Position numbers and translations under genes: made by a program | Assembly: GCA_041393395.1 (NCBI GenBank) | Contig: JAWKKG010000005.1 | Span: forward strand, 1 to 64,000 | From: JAGQIB01 sp041393395 | GTDB taxonomy: Bacteria; ARS69 | Direction of reading: 5' to 3' | DNA: 64,000 nt | Notes under the pieces: model-generated | Database searches by the model: none | What the model was told of the DNA's origin: nothing | The model's input: only the letters and a program-made list of their open reading frames with translations | Part shown: piece after piece, positions 24,861 through 33,022 of the stretch | How the letters are laid out: each line of letters opens with the position of its first letter | Numbering within the stretch: position 1 is the first letter of the stretch

Positions 24861-25445
24861 ATGTCGTCTGTCGGTTTTCGCTCGATTCCCGTCGCGGTCG
24901 CTCTGGCGGCCCTGCTCCTGGCGAGGAACGTCCCGGCCGAGGTCTTCCACACGCGGGAGTCGGCGCTCCACGCGGCATTCCCCGAGGCGGACCGGATCGA
25001 GAGCGAGGATTGGATCGTCTCGGACGCCGAGGCGGCAGAGATCGCGCGCCGCAGTGGGAGCCCCCCGGGGACGCAGCTCGTGACCGCCTACGCCGCCTAC
25101 GATGGCGCAACCCGGCTCGGATGGGCATTCTTCGACACGCACGTGGTCCGGACTCTGCCGGAGACCCTGCTGATCGCGCTCACACCGGAGGGCCGGGTCG
25201 CGTCGGTTCGCCTCGTCGCGTTTCACGAACCACCGGAGTACGGCCCACCCTCCCGCTGGCTGAGCCAGTTCGACGAGCAACCGCTGTCGCCGCGGCTCGC
25301 CGTGGATTCCGACGTCGATGGCATCAGCGGCGCCACGCTCACGGCGCGAGCCATCACCGCCTCGGTGCGGCGTCACCTCGCACTCTGGCAGGTCCGATTG
25401 CCCTCGGTCGGTGCGGCGCCGGCGCAACCCTCCGGTGCTCCGTGA
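24861..25445 (+). CDS. Exported FMN-binding (flavinylated) protein
   Basis: 194 residues with signal peptide (residues 1-26, ending VPAE). FMN_bind domain with the covalent flavinylation motif DGISGATLT: Thr159 in the D-x2-[ST]-G-A-T pattern is the expected ApbE-modified residue, as in NqrC and RnfG. The protein would be a periplasmic single-domain flavin carrier. It is coupled by a GTGA overlap to a four-helix membrane protein, suggesting electron transfer between membrane quinol or haem and periplasmic flavin. ApbE is not in the window. Confidence 0.88.
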   Translation: MSSVGFRSIPVAVALAALLLARNVPAEVFHTRESALHAAFPEADRIESEDWIVSDAEAAEIARRSGSPPGTQLVTAYAAYDGATRLGWAFFDTHVVRTLPETLLIALTPEGRVASVRLVAFHEPPEYGPPSRWLSQFDEQPLSPRLAVDSDVDGISGATLTARAITASVRRHLALWQVRLPSVGAAPAQPSGAP

Positions 25446-25963
25446 GGTTCGCGATCACCGGAGAGTGGAGCCGAAATGGCCTGCTTCGCCTCGTGCTCGG
25501 GATGTTCCTCTGCTACGTGGCCCTGTTCTGGATCACGAACTGGATCCTCTACCTGCAGAAGATGACGCTCGATCCGGCCTCCGTCGTGGCGTACTACCTC
25601 GGAGACCCGGCGGCGGAGTTCGGCCGCCCTCCACGTCCGCTCGGTGCGCTCGCCGAGGTCGCGCACTTCCACCTGTTCGCGATGGGAATGCTCATCATGA
25701 CGCTCGCGCACCTCTTGCTGTTCCTGCCGGTGTCGGCGCGAACCAAGGGTACGCTGGTCATCCTGACGTTCGTGAGCGCGCTCGTCGACGAGGGGTCCGG
25801 CTGGCTCGTCCGGTACGTTCACCCCGGCTTCGCGTACACGAAGGTGGGCGGGTTCCTGCTGCTGCAAGCATGCCTGCTGCTGCTGACGATCGCGCTGATG
25901 ATCGGGATGATCCGTCCGGGGCGCAACGCCTACACGGACACGGAGTCACCGCGCCGCCGGTGA
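25442..25963 (+). CDS. Four-helix membrane protein with conserved-looking histidines, possible cytochrome b-like partner
   Basis: 173 residues from a GTG overlapping the FMN-binding gene's stop. Four hydrophobic helices at about residues 14-38, 74-97, 103-117 and 135-157. His75 and His77 (EVAHFHLFAMG), His90 (LAHLLLF) and His127 (YVHPGF) are placed near helices and could ligate b haem, though I cannot match a named family. The segment DEGSGWLVRYVHPGF lies in the loop before the last helix. Translational coupling implies function with the flavoprotein. The 3' end overlaps a convergent gene by 18 bases. Confidence 0.72.
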   Translation: MRFAITGEWSRNGLLRLVLGMFLCYVALFWITNWILYLQKMTLDPASVVAYYLGDPAAEFGRPPRPLGALAEVAHFHLFAMGMLIMTLAHLLLFLPVSARTKGTLVILTFVSALVDEGSGWLVRYVHPGFAYTKVGGFLLLQACLLLLTIALMIGMIRPGRNAYTDTESPRRR

Positions 25964-26620
25964 CGGCCGGGCCCCCTGGTCCACGAAGTCCGCGAACACC
26001 TGCGCCTGCGCTGCGCTGAGGTACGGTCCACCGTCCGGCATTCGCGCCACCGTCGACGTGGTGCCGCGCACGACCTGGACGAGGAGACTCTCGTCGCTCC
26101 GGCGGGGTACGACGACCGGACCGTGCGTGCTGCCCCCGCCCATCAGCGACTCGTACGGCTCTACGAACAGGTTGCCCTCCCCGCCGTGGCAGCTCGAGCA
26201 ACCGAACTGCACGAACAGCGGGAGGAGGTCCGCGTACGTGACGGCGGCGGGAGCCACGGAGAACATCATCCCCGGCGACTCTCCTCCCTCGGCGTTCCTC
26301 ACGACGACCGGACCGTCCGTGGCTCCCGCGGGAACGAGCACGCGAATCCGGGTATCGTCCCACTCGAGCACGTCGCCCACCGCTCGCGCCGCACCCGAGA
26401 AGTCGACCTCCCCGGTTTCGATCCCGAAGCGAGCGCCCGAGACCTCCAGCGTGTCTCCGACCACGGTGCGGCCGGGCAGGATCCGGGAAATCGCCGGCTC
26501 CGGCGGAGCCGGTCCCGGAGGAGCCGTGATGGGATCGCCGAGATCGGCGCAGCCGAACATCCCCCAGGCGATGACGACCGACGTGCCGATTCCCGCGACG
26601 AAACGAGCAACGCTTCTCAC
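25946..26620 (-). CDS. Lipoprotein with IPT/TIG fold and c-type cytochrome motif
   Basis: 224 residues. The GTG start at 26620 has GGGGAGG four bases upstream. Lipobox WGMFGC puts the acylated Cys at position 24. Residues about 43-123 look like an IPT/TIG immunoglobulin-like domain (ISRILPGRTVVGDTLEVSG, then VRNAEGGESP). A haem-c site follows: Cys141-x2-Cys144-His145 in FGCSSCHGG, with Met in ARMPDGGPYLS as the likely distal ligand. Probably an envelope electron-transfer lipoprotein, akin to planctomycete-type short cytochrome domains. Divergent from the CxxCH barrel gene. Confidence 0.8.
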   Translation of the reverse strand: MRSVARFVAGIGTSVVIAWGMFGCADLGDPITAPPGPAPPEPAISRILPGRTVVGDTLEVSGARFGIETGEVDFSGAARAVGDVLEWDDTRIRVLVPAGATDGPVVVRNAEGGESPGMMFSVAPAAVTYADLLPLFVQFGCSSCHGGEGNLFVEPYESLMGGGSTHGPVVVPRRSDESLLVQVVRGTTSTVARMPDGGPYLSAAQAQVFADFVDQGARPSPAAR

Positions 26621-26804
26621 ACTGCCTCCCCGGGCGACCGACCGCCGGCCGACATGCTCCACGGACGGTAGGCGGCACACGAGTGATACCCGGTCAGGTA
26701 AAGGATGCGGAGGTATTCCGGACGCTCGATTCCCCTCTGTGGGACGTCTCGCTCGCGGGTCCTCCGGCCGTCGGAGCGTCGCCCCGCCGTTCGCCGGAGG
26801 TCTC

Positions 26805-27929
26805 GTGTCCCGATCCCCGCTCCTCGTTGCATTCGCGACCCTCCTCGGACTCGGGATCGTGAGCGGCCCCGCCTTGGCCACTCCGCGCTACTCCCTGGAG
26901 GCCGGACAGAACTGCACGCTCTGCCACCAGAACCCGTCCGGCGGAGGCATGCGCAGCGCGTACGCGACGCAGTACCTGATCCCGGAGCGTTTCGCCCTCC
27001 GCGCTCCCGCTCGACTGCCGGATCCGCAGATCGGCGCGGACCTCTCGGTGGGGGCCGATGCGCGGACGTTCTTTCTCTGGCAGGAGGACCGGACGAGCGG
27101 TGGCGATTTCGTGCAGATGGCGGCATCCGTGTACGGGTGGTTCCAGCTCGGGGATCGCGCGGGAGGCTACGCGAACCTGGAGTTCGGACAGGGAGAGTCC
27201 TACGCCGCGGAGATCTTCGGAGTGGCGTGGGTGCTGCCGGGGGCCGGCTACGTGAAGGCCGGGCGCTTCGTGCCGGCGTTCGGCTGGCGCGTGCCGGATC
27301 ATCGGGCCTTCGTGCGGCGCGAGTTCACGTGGCTTCCGCCGTTCCCACCGCACTCGGACACGGGCTTGGAGATCGGATTCCATCCGAAGCGATTCCAGAT
27401 CCAGGCCTCGCTCACGAACGGGGAGTACCGACTCGCGCGCGACGGCAACGACGAGCTCGCGTTCACGGCACGCGGCGCGTGGCTGCCGACGTTCGGTTCG
27501 GTCCACGTCACGGTGGGCGGATCGTGGCATCAGAATCGCGGCGTGGTGGAGGATCGCTACGCGGGCGGCGGCTTCGCGGGCGCGAGCTGGCGACGCGTCA
27601 CGTGGCTCGGCGAGTTCGACTGGTCGCGCTCGGAGCCGGCGCCACCGGATCGCATCCGGAATCGATTCACGGTCTCGCAGGAGCTCGCGATCCGGATCGT
27701 GCAGGGCGTTCACGCGCTCGGAAGCTACGACTTCCACGATCCGGACCTGGACGTCGCGGGCGGCGCGCTCCACCGGATCGGCGTGGGCGCCGAGGCGCTG
27801 CTCACGCCGTTCGTTCAGGTGCGCGCGAAGCTGAACGCGTTCCGGGTGGACGATGGCCCGGACGCCCTGAGGCTCGGGCTGAGGAACGATTTCCTGCAAT
27901 CGGAGTTCGAGGTGCACTGGCTCTACTGA
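26805..27929 (+). CDS. Outer-membrane beta-barrel with N-terminal haem-c motif
   Basis: 374 residues; GTG start at 26805 with GGAGG four bases upstream. Signal peptide ends ALAT near residue 26. Close behind is Cys37-x2-Cys40-His41 in NCTLCHQNPSGGGMRS, a single c-haem attachment site. From about residue 70 the sequence is a run of amphipathic strands (VYGWFQLGDRAGGYANLEFG, GYVKAGRFVPAFGW) ending ...EFEVHWLY with a C-terminal aromatic. This joins a periplasmic haem and a pore-type barrel in one chain. Other organisms have similar uncharacterised CxxCHxNPxGGG barrels (recollection). Role could be electron conduit or a haem-stabilised barrel. Confidence 0.8.
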   Translation: MSRSPLLVAFATLLGLGIVSGPALATPRYSLEAGQNCTLCHQNPSGGGMRSAYATQYLIPERFALRAPARLPDPQIGADLSVGADARTFFLWQEDRTSGGDFVQMAASVYGWFQLGDRAGGYANLEFGQGESYAAEIFGVAWVLPGAGYVKAGRFVPAFGWRVPDHRAFVRREFTWLPPFPPHSDTGLEIGFHPKRFQIQASLTNGEYRLARDGNDELAFTARGAWLPTFGSVHVTVGGSWHQNRGVVEDRYAGGGFAGASWRRVTWLGEFDWSRSEPAPPDRIRNRFTVSQELAIRIVQGVHALGSYDFHDPDLDVAGGALHRIGVGAEALLTPFVQVRAKLNAFRVDDGPDALRLGLRNDFLQSEFEVHWLY

Positions 27930-27987
27930 GCCGCGGCTCGCCGGCGCCGCCGGACGGGCGCATTCGATTTGCCCCGGGGAGGCCGAG

Positions 27988-28620
27988 ATGAAACGTCCGC
28001 CGATGCGACGGAGCGCGAAGATCATCGTGTGGCTGGGTGCCGGATTCCTGATCGCGGCTCACGCCGCGGCGGCCGGCGAACGGACCTGGAACGTCGTCGG
28101 CGGGGCGGAGCCGACCGAGGTCGTGTTCCACTCGAAAGCGCCCATGGAGAGCTTCGAGGGGAAGACGCGCGAGGTCGCGGGTACGGTGACGCTCGATCCG
28201 GACGATGTGGCGGCGATCGCGATCGACGTCACGGTCGACATGGTCTCGCTCGACACCGGGATCGGGCTGCGCAACCAGCACATGCGCGAGAATCATCTGG
28301 ATACGGACGAGTTCCCCGTGGCGACGTTCACCGGCGGCGAGATCGCGCAGGGCGGCGGCCCCCTCGCCGCGGGCAGCCCGCTCGAGCTCTCCGTGACCGG
28401 GGACCTCACGATCCACGGCATCACGCAGCAGATCACGGTTCCGATCACGTTCGCGCTCGACGCCGACGGCGCGCTGCGGCTCTCCACCGAGTTCCCGGTG
28501 GAGCTCGCGGACTACGAGATCTCGCGGCCGGGATTCCTGGTGATGAAGCTCGGGGAGACCCAGCGCGTGGAGGTCACGTTGCGGGCGGTGCCGGCGGCCG
28601 CCGCCGCGATCGCCCCCTAG
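27988..28620 (+). CDS. YceI-family periplasmic lipid/quinone-binding protein
   Basis: 210 residues with signal peptide (to about residue 30, AAAAG). YceI lipocalin-like fold: VVFHSKAPMESFEGKTREVAG, AIDVTVDMVSLDTGIGLRNQHM, and DLTIHGITQQITVPITF match the family signature strands. Family members bind polyisoprenoids or ubiquinone-8. It lies 58 bases after the CxxCH barrel gene on the same strand, supporting a place in the same redox set. Confidence 0.9.
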   Translation: MKRPPMRRSAKIIVWLGAGFLIAAHAAAAGERTWNVVGGAEPTEVVFHSKAPMESFEGKTREVAGTVTLDPDDVAAIAIDVTVDMVSLDTGIGLRNQHMRENHLDTDEFPVATFTGGEIAQGGGPLAAGSPLELSVTGDLTIHGITQQITVPITFALDADGALRLSTEFPVELADYEISRPGFLVMKLGETQRVEVTLRAVPAAAAAIAP

Positions 28621-28665
28621 TCCGGGCGGTCGAACGGGTCGAGGGACCGTGAGCCGAGTCCTGCC

Positions 28666-29970
28666 CTACTCCAGGTAGCCGAGCGCCTTGAGCCGCTCGA
28701 CCAGCTCCGGACTCATGTCCTCGCCGCTCAGCTCGCGCACCTCACCGGACGCCACCGCATCGCCGAGCGCAACGCCGAGCCGGACCGCCAGGGGCTCGAG
28801 TTCGCGCGCGAGGTTTCGGCGCTCCCCGGGGTCGTCGGCGAGGTGGTACAGCTCGCCGCCCTCCCGTCGCGCGATCAGCTTCCACGGCCAGTCGATCAGG
28901 GACTTCGCCTGACGCATCTCGGATACGGCCGGACGATTCCGGTCCGCCGCCCCGCGGAGAACTCCGCGGAGGCTCGTCCCCTCGTGCGACGGCACCGCGT
29001 CGAGGCCTGCGGCGTCCAGCAAGGTGGGCGCGATGTCCAGATTGCGGACGACGCCGCCGCGTACGCCGTGACCGCGGTCCTCCGGGGACACCACGATCAA
29101 CGGCACGTGCACGAGCTCCTGGTACACGGTGTGCGAGTGGATCACGGATCCGTGATCCCAGAACTCCTCGCCGTGGTCCGACATCACCGCGATCACGAGA
29201 TCGTCGGACAACCCGCGAGCTTCGAGATCGCGCACCAGCCGGCCGACGTTCGAATCCAGCGCCGCGACCCCCGCATCGTACAGCGCGCGCACGTGCTCGC
29301 GATCGCGGGCCGAGAGATCCGTGCGCCCGGACCAGTCCTCCTCGACCGGCAGCTCCCGCAGCGTGCGGCACAGCGGCCGCGTCTCCGCCCCCGTCACCCA
29401 GCCCTGGTAGTCGGGGTCGAGGCGCTGCGCCCACGGCGGCGGCGGGTCGTACGGAAGGTGCGCGTCGTAGGTGTGCAGGAAAGCGAAGAACGGCCCGGGT
29501 TCGCGCGCGTCCAGCCAGGCCGCGAACCGTGGCAGCGCCCAGCCGAATCCGCCGTCCGCCTCCTCCCACTGATCGAAGCCGACGGCGAATCCGAGCTCGC
29601 GAGAGAGATTGCCGCCACCCGTGAACGCGACCGTGTGCCACCCCGCGCCCTGGAGGATCTCGGCCAGCATCGGCTCGTCGCCCGTGGACCGGGACGCGAC
29701 GCGGGAGCGGAACATGGACCGATGGGACGGGAGCGTGGACGAGGCCTGCGCGATCGCGTTCGAGAACGTCACCCCGGACCGCGCGAGCCGGTCGAGGTGC
29801 GGCGTGAGCGCGCGCGGGTTCCCGAACGCTCCGAGCGCGTCGGCGCGAACGGTGTCGAGCGACACGAGCAGGAGGTTCGGCCCCTCCGCGATCCCCCGCC
29901 CGGATGGAGCTTCCTTCGCGCAACCGGCCAGCGCCACGGCCGCGCACGCGGCAATCCACAGAGAACGCAT
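28666..29970 (-). CDS. Sulfatase-fold lipoprotein (alkaline-phosphatase superfamily hydrolase)
   Basis: 434 residues; lipobox LAGC with Cys17. Metal-site elements of the superfamily are present: LLVSLDTVRADALG (Asp39) and VMSDHGEEFWDHG. The nucleophile loop reads SSTLPSHRSMF: Thr79 is where sulfatases have the formylglycine Cys/Ser (C/S-x-P-x-R), and the Arg is one place late. Thr is the nucleophile in phosphoglycerol and phosphoethanolamine transferases, so a phosphohydrolase or phosphotransferase role is as likely as a sulfatase. Convergent with YceI; divergent from mutM. Confidence 0.8.
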   Translation of the reverse strand: MRSLWIAACAAVALAGCAKEAPSGRGIAEGPNLLLVSLDTVRADALGAFGNPRALTPHLDRLARSGVTFSNAIAQASSTLPSHRSMFRSRVASRSTGDEPMLAEILQGAGWHTVAFTGGGNLSRELGFAVGFDQWEEADGGFGWALPRFAAWLDAREPGPFFAFLHTYDAHLPYDPPPPWAQRLDPDYQGWVTGAETRPLCRTLRELPVEEDWSGRTDLSARDREHVRALYDAGVAALDSNVGRLVRDLEARGLSDDLVIAVMSDHGEEFWDHGSVIHSHTVYQELVHVPLIVVSPEDRGHGVRGGVVRNLDIAPTLLDAAGLDAVPSHEGTSLRGVLRGAADRNRPAVSEMRQAKSLIDWPWKLIARREGGELYHLADDPGERRNLARELEPLAVRLGVALGDAVASGEVRELSGEDMSPELVERLKALGYLE

Positions 29971-30084
29971 CGAAGGACCGTACCATGCGCCCCGGGCGCG
30001 TCAATCCCGAGCCGCTCTCGACGCCATCTCCCGGCGGCTCACGAATCCCCGGAGGGGCTCCCGCCCCGTGCTAGGATCCTGCCC

Positions 30085-31098
30085 ATGCCGGAGCTGCCCG
30101 AAGTGGAGACGATCGCGCGCGGACTGTCCCGCGCGCTCGGTGCCCAGGCCGAGATCCTCGAGATCGTGGTGGGGCGCGCCGACTACGTGCGGAGCGCGGG
30201 CCCCGGCGCGGCGGCGGCCCTCGCGGGACGAAGGGTCCGCGCCATCACCCGGCACGGAAAGCGCCTCGAGATCGAGTGCGATCCACCCGGCCGGGTGCTC
30301 GTACACCTCGGCATGAGCGGCCAGCTCACGGTGACGCGCCCCGGCGATCCCCGGGAGGATCACACGCACTTCGTGGTCCGGCTGGCCACGTCGGCGGGCC
30401 CGCGCGAGATTCGCCTCCGCGACCCGCGACGCTTCGGAGGCGTCTGGCTGGATCCCACGGGGGAGGACGGCGAGCGCGTGGCGGTGTCCGGCCCGTCACG
30501 TCGAGGCGGCGGCGAGACGGACGGGCGAACCCGTTCGGAGTCTCGGCCCGATTCCGGCGCCCGCAACGGCGCCCGTCCCGGCGGCCTCGGGCCGGACGCG
30601 CTCGCGGTGGACCGGCCGGCCTTCCGCGCGCTCCTGAGCCGTCCCCGCCAGCTCAAGGCCCTGCTCCTGGACCAGTCCGCAATCGCGGGCCTCGGGAACA
30701 TCTACTGCGACGAGGCGCTCTGGGCCGCGGAACTCCACCCGCTCACGATCGCGTCCACCCTCGGTCCGGAGAGCGTCGACCGGCTGTGGCGTGAGATGCG
30801 CCGCGTGCTGCGCTCGGCGATCCGGGCCGGCGGCTCCACGCTACGCGACTACCGCACGGCCGACGGCGGCGACGGCGGCTTCCAGCGTCGGCACCGGGTC
30901 TACGGTCGGGAGGGACTCCCGTGCCCGCGGTGCGGGACGGCTATCCGGCGGTCGCTCGCGGCCGGGCGATCGTCGCACCACTGCCCGCGCTGCCAGCGAC
31001 GTCGCGCGCATCGCCCGGCTACGAAAGCTCGCCCGCGACGAGTCGCGGCAGATCGGCCTCGCCGAGCACGGGCACGCCGAGGTCCTGCGCCTTCTTGA
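30085..31098 (+). CDS. mutM: Formamidopyrimidine-DNA glycosylase
   Basis: 337 residues. Removes 8-oxoguanine and FapyG and nicks by beta/delta elimination. The start MPELPEVET gives catalytic Pro2 and Glu3; LVHLGMSGQL, RDPRRFGGVWL, QSAIAGLGNIYCDEALW (helix-two-turn-helix) and the zinc finger CPRCGTAI...CPRC are intact. It is longer than the usual 270: a low-complexity Arg/Gly/Ser insertion at about residues 133-165 and about 30 basic residues after the zinc finger. The latter overlap the end of ligA by 80 bases in antisense. No ribosome site precedes the ATG, while TAGGAT lies eight bases upstream, so the message may be leaderless. Confidence 0.92.
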   Translation: MPELPEVETIARGLSRALGAQAEILEIVVGRADYVRSAGPGAAAALAGRRVRAITRHGKRLEIECDPPGRVLVHLGMSGQLTVTRPGDPREDHTHFVVRLATSAGPREIRLRDPRRFGGVWLDPTGEDGERVAVSGPSRRGGGETDGRTRSESRPDSGARNGARPGGLGPDALAVDRPAFRALLSRPRQLKALLLDQSAIAGLGNIYCDEALWAAELHPLTIASTLGPESVDRLWREMRRVLRSAIRAGGSTLRDYRTADGGDGGFQRRHRVYGREGLPCPRCGTAIRRSLAAGRSSHHCPRCQRRRAHRPATKARPRRVAADRPRRARARRGPAPS

Positions 31099-33022
31099 GC
31101 TTGGACCCGGCGGCCTCGCCCGCCACGACCCAGTTCGTGGACTTCGAGACACTGCCGGCGACGCGCGCCCCGGCGTCGCGCAGCAGCTGCGCCGCCTGAT
31201 TGCGGGTGTAGCCGGTCAACGTGCCGGTGAGCACCACGGTCTGACCGGCGAGCGGCTTCGCGCCCGCGGTGCGATCCTGCTCCAGGCGAAGCCCCGCCTT
31301 CTCCAGCTTGCCGATCAGGACCCTCGACTCCTTGCGCCCGAGGAAGTCCACCACGGAGGCCGCGACCGTTTCGCCCACCTCGTGAATCTCGCTCAGCTCC
31401 TCCACCGTGGCCTCACGCAGCGCCGCGAGCGATCCCTTGGCCTCCGCGAGCACACGCGCCACGTGCGCGCCGACGTGTCGGATGCCGATCGCGAACAGCA
31501 CGCGCGCGAACGGTCGCTCCTTGGAGCGCTCGAGCGCGTCCAGCAGGTTCCGGGCACTGAGTTCGCCCATGCGGTCGAGTCCCACGAGGTCCTCGAACGT
31601 GAGCGAGTACAGATCCCCGACGTCGCGGACGAGGTCCTTCGCGACCAGCTGCTCGATCAACTTCGTGCCGAGTCCCTCGATGTCCATGCCGTCGCGCGCG
31701 GCGAAGTGCCCGATTCGACCCTCGCGCTGCGCGGCGCACTCGGGGTTCGGGCACCGATAGGCGACTTCGGTCTCCTCCTTGACGAACGCGGTGCCGCAGA
31801 CCGGACACTTGCGCGGGAACCGCCAGGGCTTCGAGTCCTTCGGACGCTTGTCCATCACCACGGCCGCGACCTTCGGGATCACGTCGCCGCCCTTCTCCAC
31901 GAGGACCGTATCGCCCTCGCGGATGTCCTTGCGGCGGATCTCGTCCAGGTTGTGGAGCGTGGCGCGGCGCACGGTGGATCCGCCGACGAACACGGGCGCG
32001 AGGTGCGCCACGGGCGTCGCCGTTCCCATGCGGCCGATCTGGACCTGGATCGCCTCCAGCCGCGTGGGCTGCCCCTCGGCCGGGAACTTGTACGCGATCG
32101 CCCAGCGCGGCGCCTTCGACGTCGCGCCCAGCCGGTTCTGATGTCGGTACGAGTCGACCTTCACGACCATACCGTCCGTGTCGTACGGCAGCTCCCGCCG
32201 GTGCGATCGCCAGTGCTCCACGACCTCGAGCACCGCTTCCACGGAGTCGCAGATCCGCCGGTTTCCATCCACGGGAAATCCCAGCTCCGCGAGTCGATCC
32301 ATCGCCTGCGAGTGGGACTCGAACGTGTCTCCCGCGACCGCGCCGTACACGAACATCCGCAGTCGACGTTCCGCCACGATCTTCGGATCGAGCAGCTTCA
32401 ACGTGCCCGCCGCCGTGTTGCGCGGGTTCACGTAGAGCTCGAGGTCGGCCGCCGCGCGCGCCTCGTTCAGGCGATCGAAGTCCGCTCGCTCGAGATAGAC
32501 CTCGCCGCGCACCTCCAGCGTGACGTCCTCGTCGAGGCGAAGCGGCAGGTCGCGCACCGTGCGCAGGTTCGACGTGATGTCGTCGCCCGTGCGGCCGTCG
32601 CCGCGCGTCGCGCCGAGGGTCAGCACACCGCGGACGTACCGGGCCGCGACCGCCACCCCGTCGAACTTCAGCTCCACGTGGTAGCGCACGGTCTCGTTCG
32701 GCAGCCCCTCCCGCACGCGACGATCGAACTCGCGAAGCTCGTCCTCGTTGTAGGTGTTCGCGAGCGACAGCATCGGCACATCGTGGGCCACGGACACGAA
32801 GCCCTCGAGCGGCTCGCCGCCCACCCGCTGCGTCGGCGAGTCCGGCGTGCGCAGCTCCGGGAATTCCGCCTCCAGCTCCTCGAGTCGTTTCAGGAGATCG
32901 TCGAACTCCCGATCCGAGATCTCGGGGCGCGCCTCGCGGTAGTACAGTCGCTCGTGGCGACGGATCTCGTCGCGGAGCTTCTCCGCGCGCGCGCGATCCT
33001 TCGGACCGGGAGACGTCGCCAT
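31019..33022 (-). CDS. ligA: NAD+-dependent DNA ligase
   Basis: 667 residues, normal for LigA. Domain order is complete: Ia NAD-binding helices (residues 8-70), adenylation with Lys119 in VELKFDGVAV, OB fold (AHLAPVFVGGSTVRRATLHN), four-Cys zinc finger (CPVCGTAF and RCPNPECAAQ), helix-hairpin-helix region (VGLDRMGELSARNLL, GIRHVGAHVARVL) and C-terminal BRCT (GQTVVLTGTLTGYTRN). Start ATG overlaps the CYTH stop by one base. The 3' end overlaps mutM in antisense. Confidence 0.96.
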   Translation of the reverse strand: MATSPGPKDRARAEKLRDEIRRHERLYYREARPEISDREFDDLLKRLEELEAEFPELRTPDSPTQRVGGEPLEGFVSVAHDVPMLSLANTYNEDELREFDRRVREGLPNETVRYHVELKFDGVAVAARYVRGVLTLGATRGDGRTGDDITSNLRTVRDLPLRLDEDVTLEVRGEVYLERADFDRLNEARAAADLELYVNPRNTAAGTLKLLDPKIVAERRLRMFVYGAVAGDTFESHSQAMDRLAELGFPVDGNRRICDSVEAVLEVVEHWRSHRRELPYDTDGMVVKVDSYRHQNRLGATSKAPRWAIAYKFPAEGQPTRLEAIQVQIGRMGTATPVAHLAPVFVGGSTVRRATLHNLDEIRRKDIREGDTVLVEKGGDVIPKVAAVVMDKRPKDSKPWRFPRKCPVCGTAFVKEETEVAYRCPNPECAAQREGRIGHFAARDGMDIEGLGTKLIEQLVAKDLVRDVGDLYSLTFEDLVGLDRMGELSARNLLDALERSKERPFARVLFAIGIRHVGAHVARVLAEAKGSLAALREATVEELSEIHEVGETVAASVVDFLGRKESRVLIGKLEKAGLRLEQDRTAGAKPLAGQTVVLTGTLTGYTRNQAAQLLRDAGARVAGSVSKSTNWVVAGEAAGSKLKKAQDLGVPVLGEADLPRLVAGELS

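Noticed and set aside
30951..31098. Frameshift at the end of mutM
   Set aside because: The zinc finger is complete and in frame before the basic extension, so the enzyme needs no frame change; overlap with ligA alone explains the odd tail.
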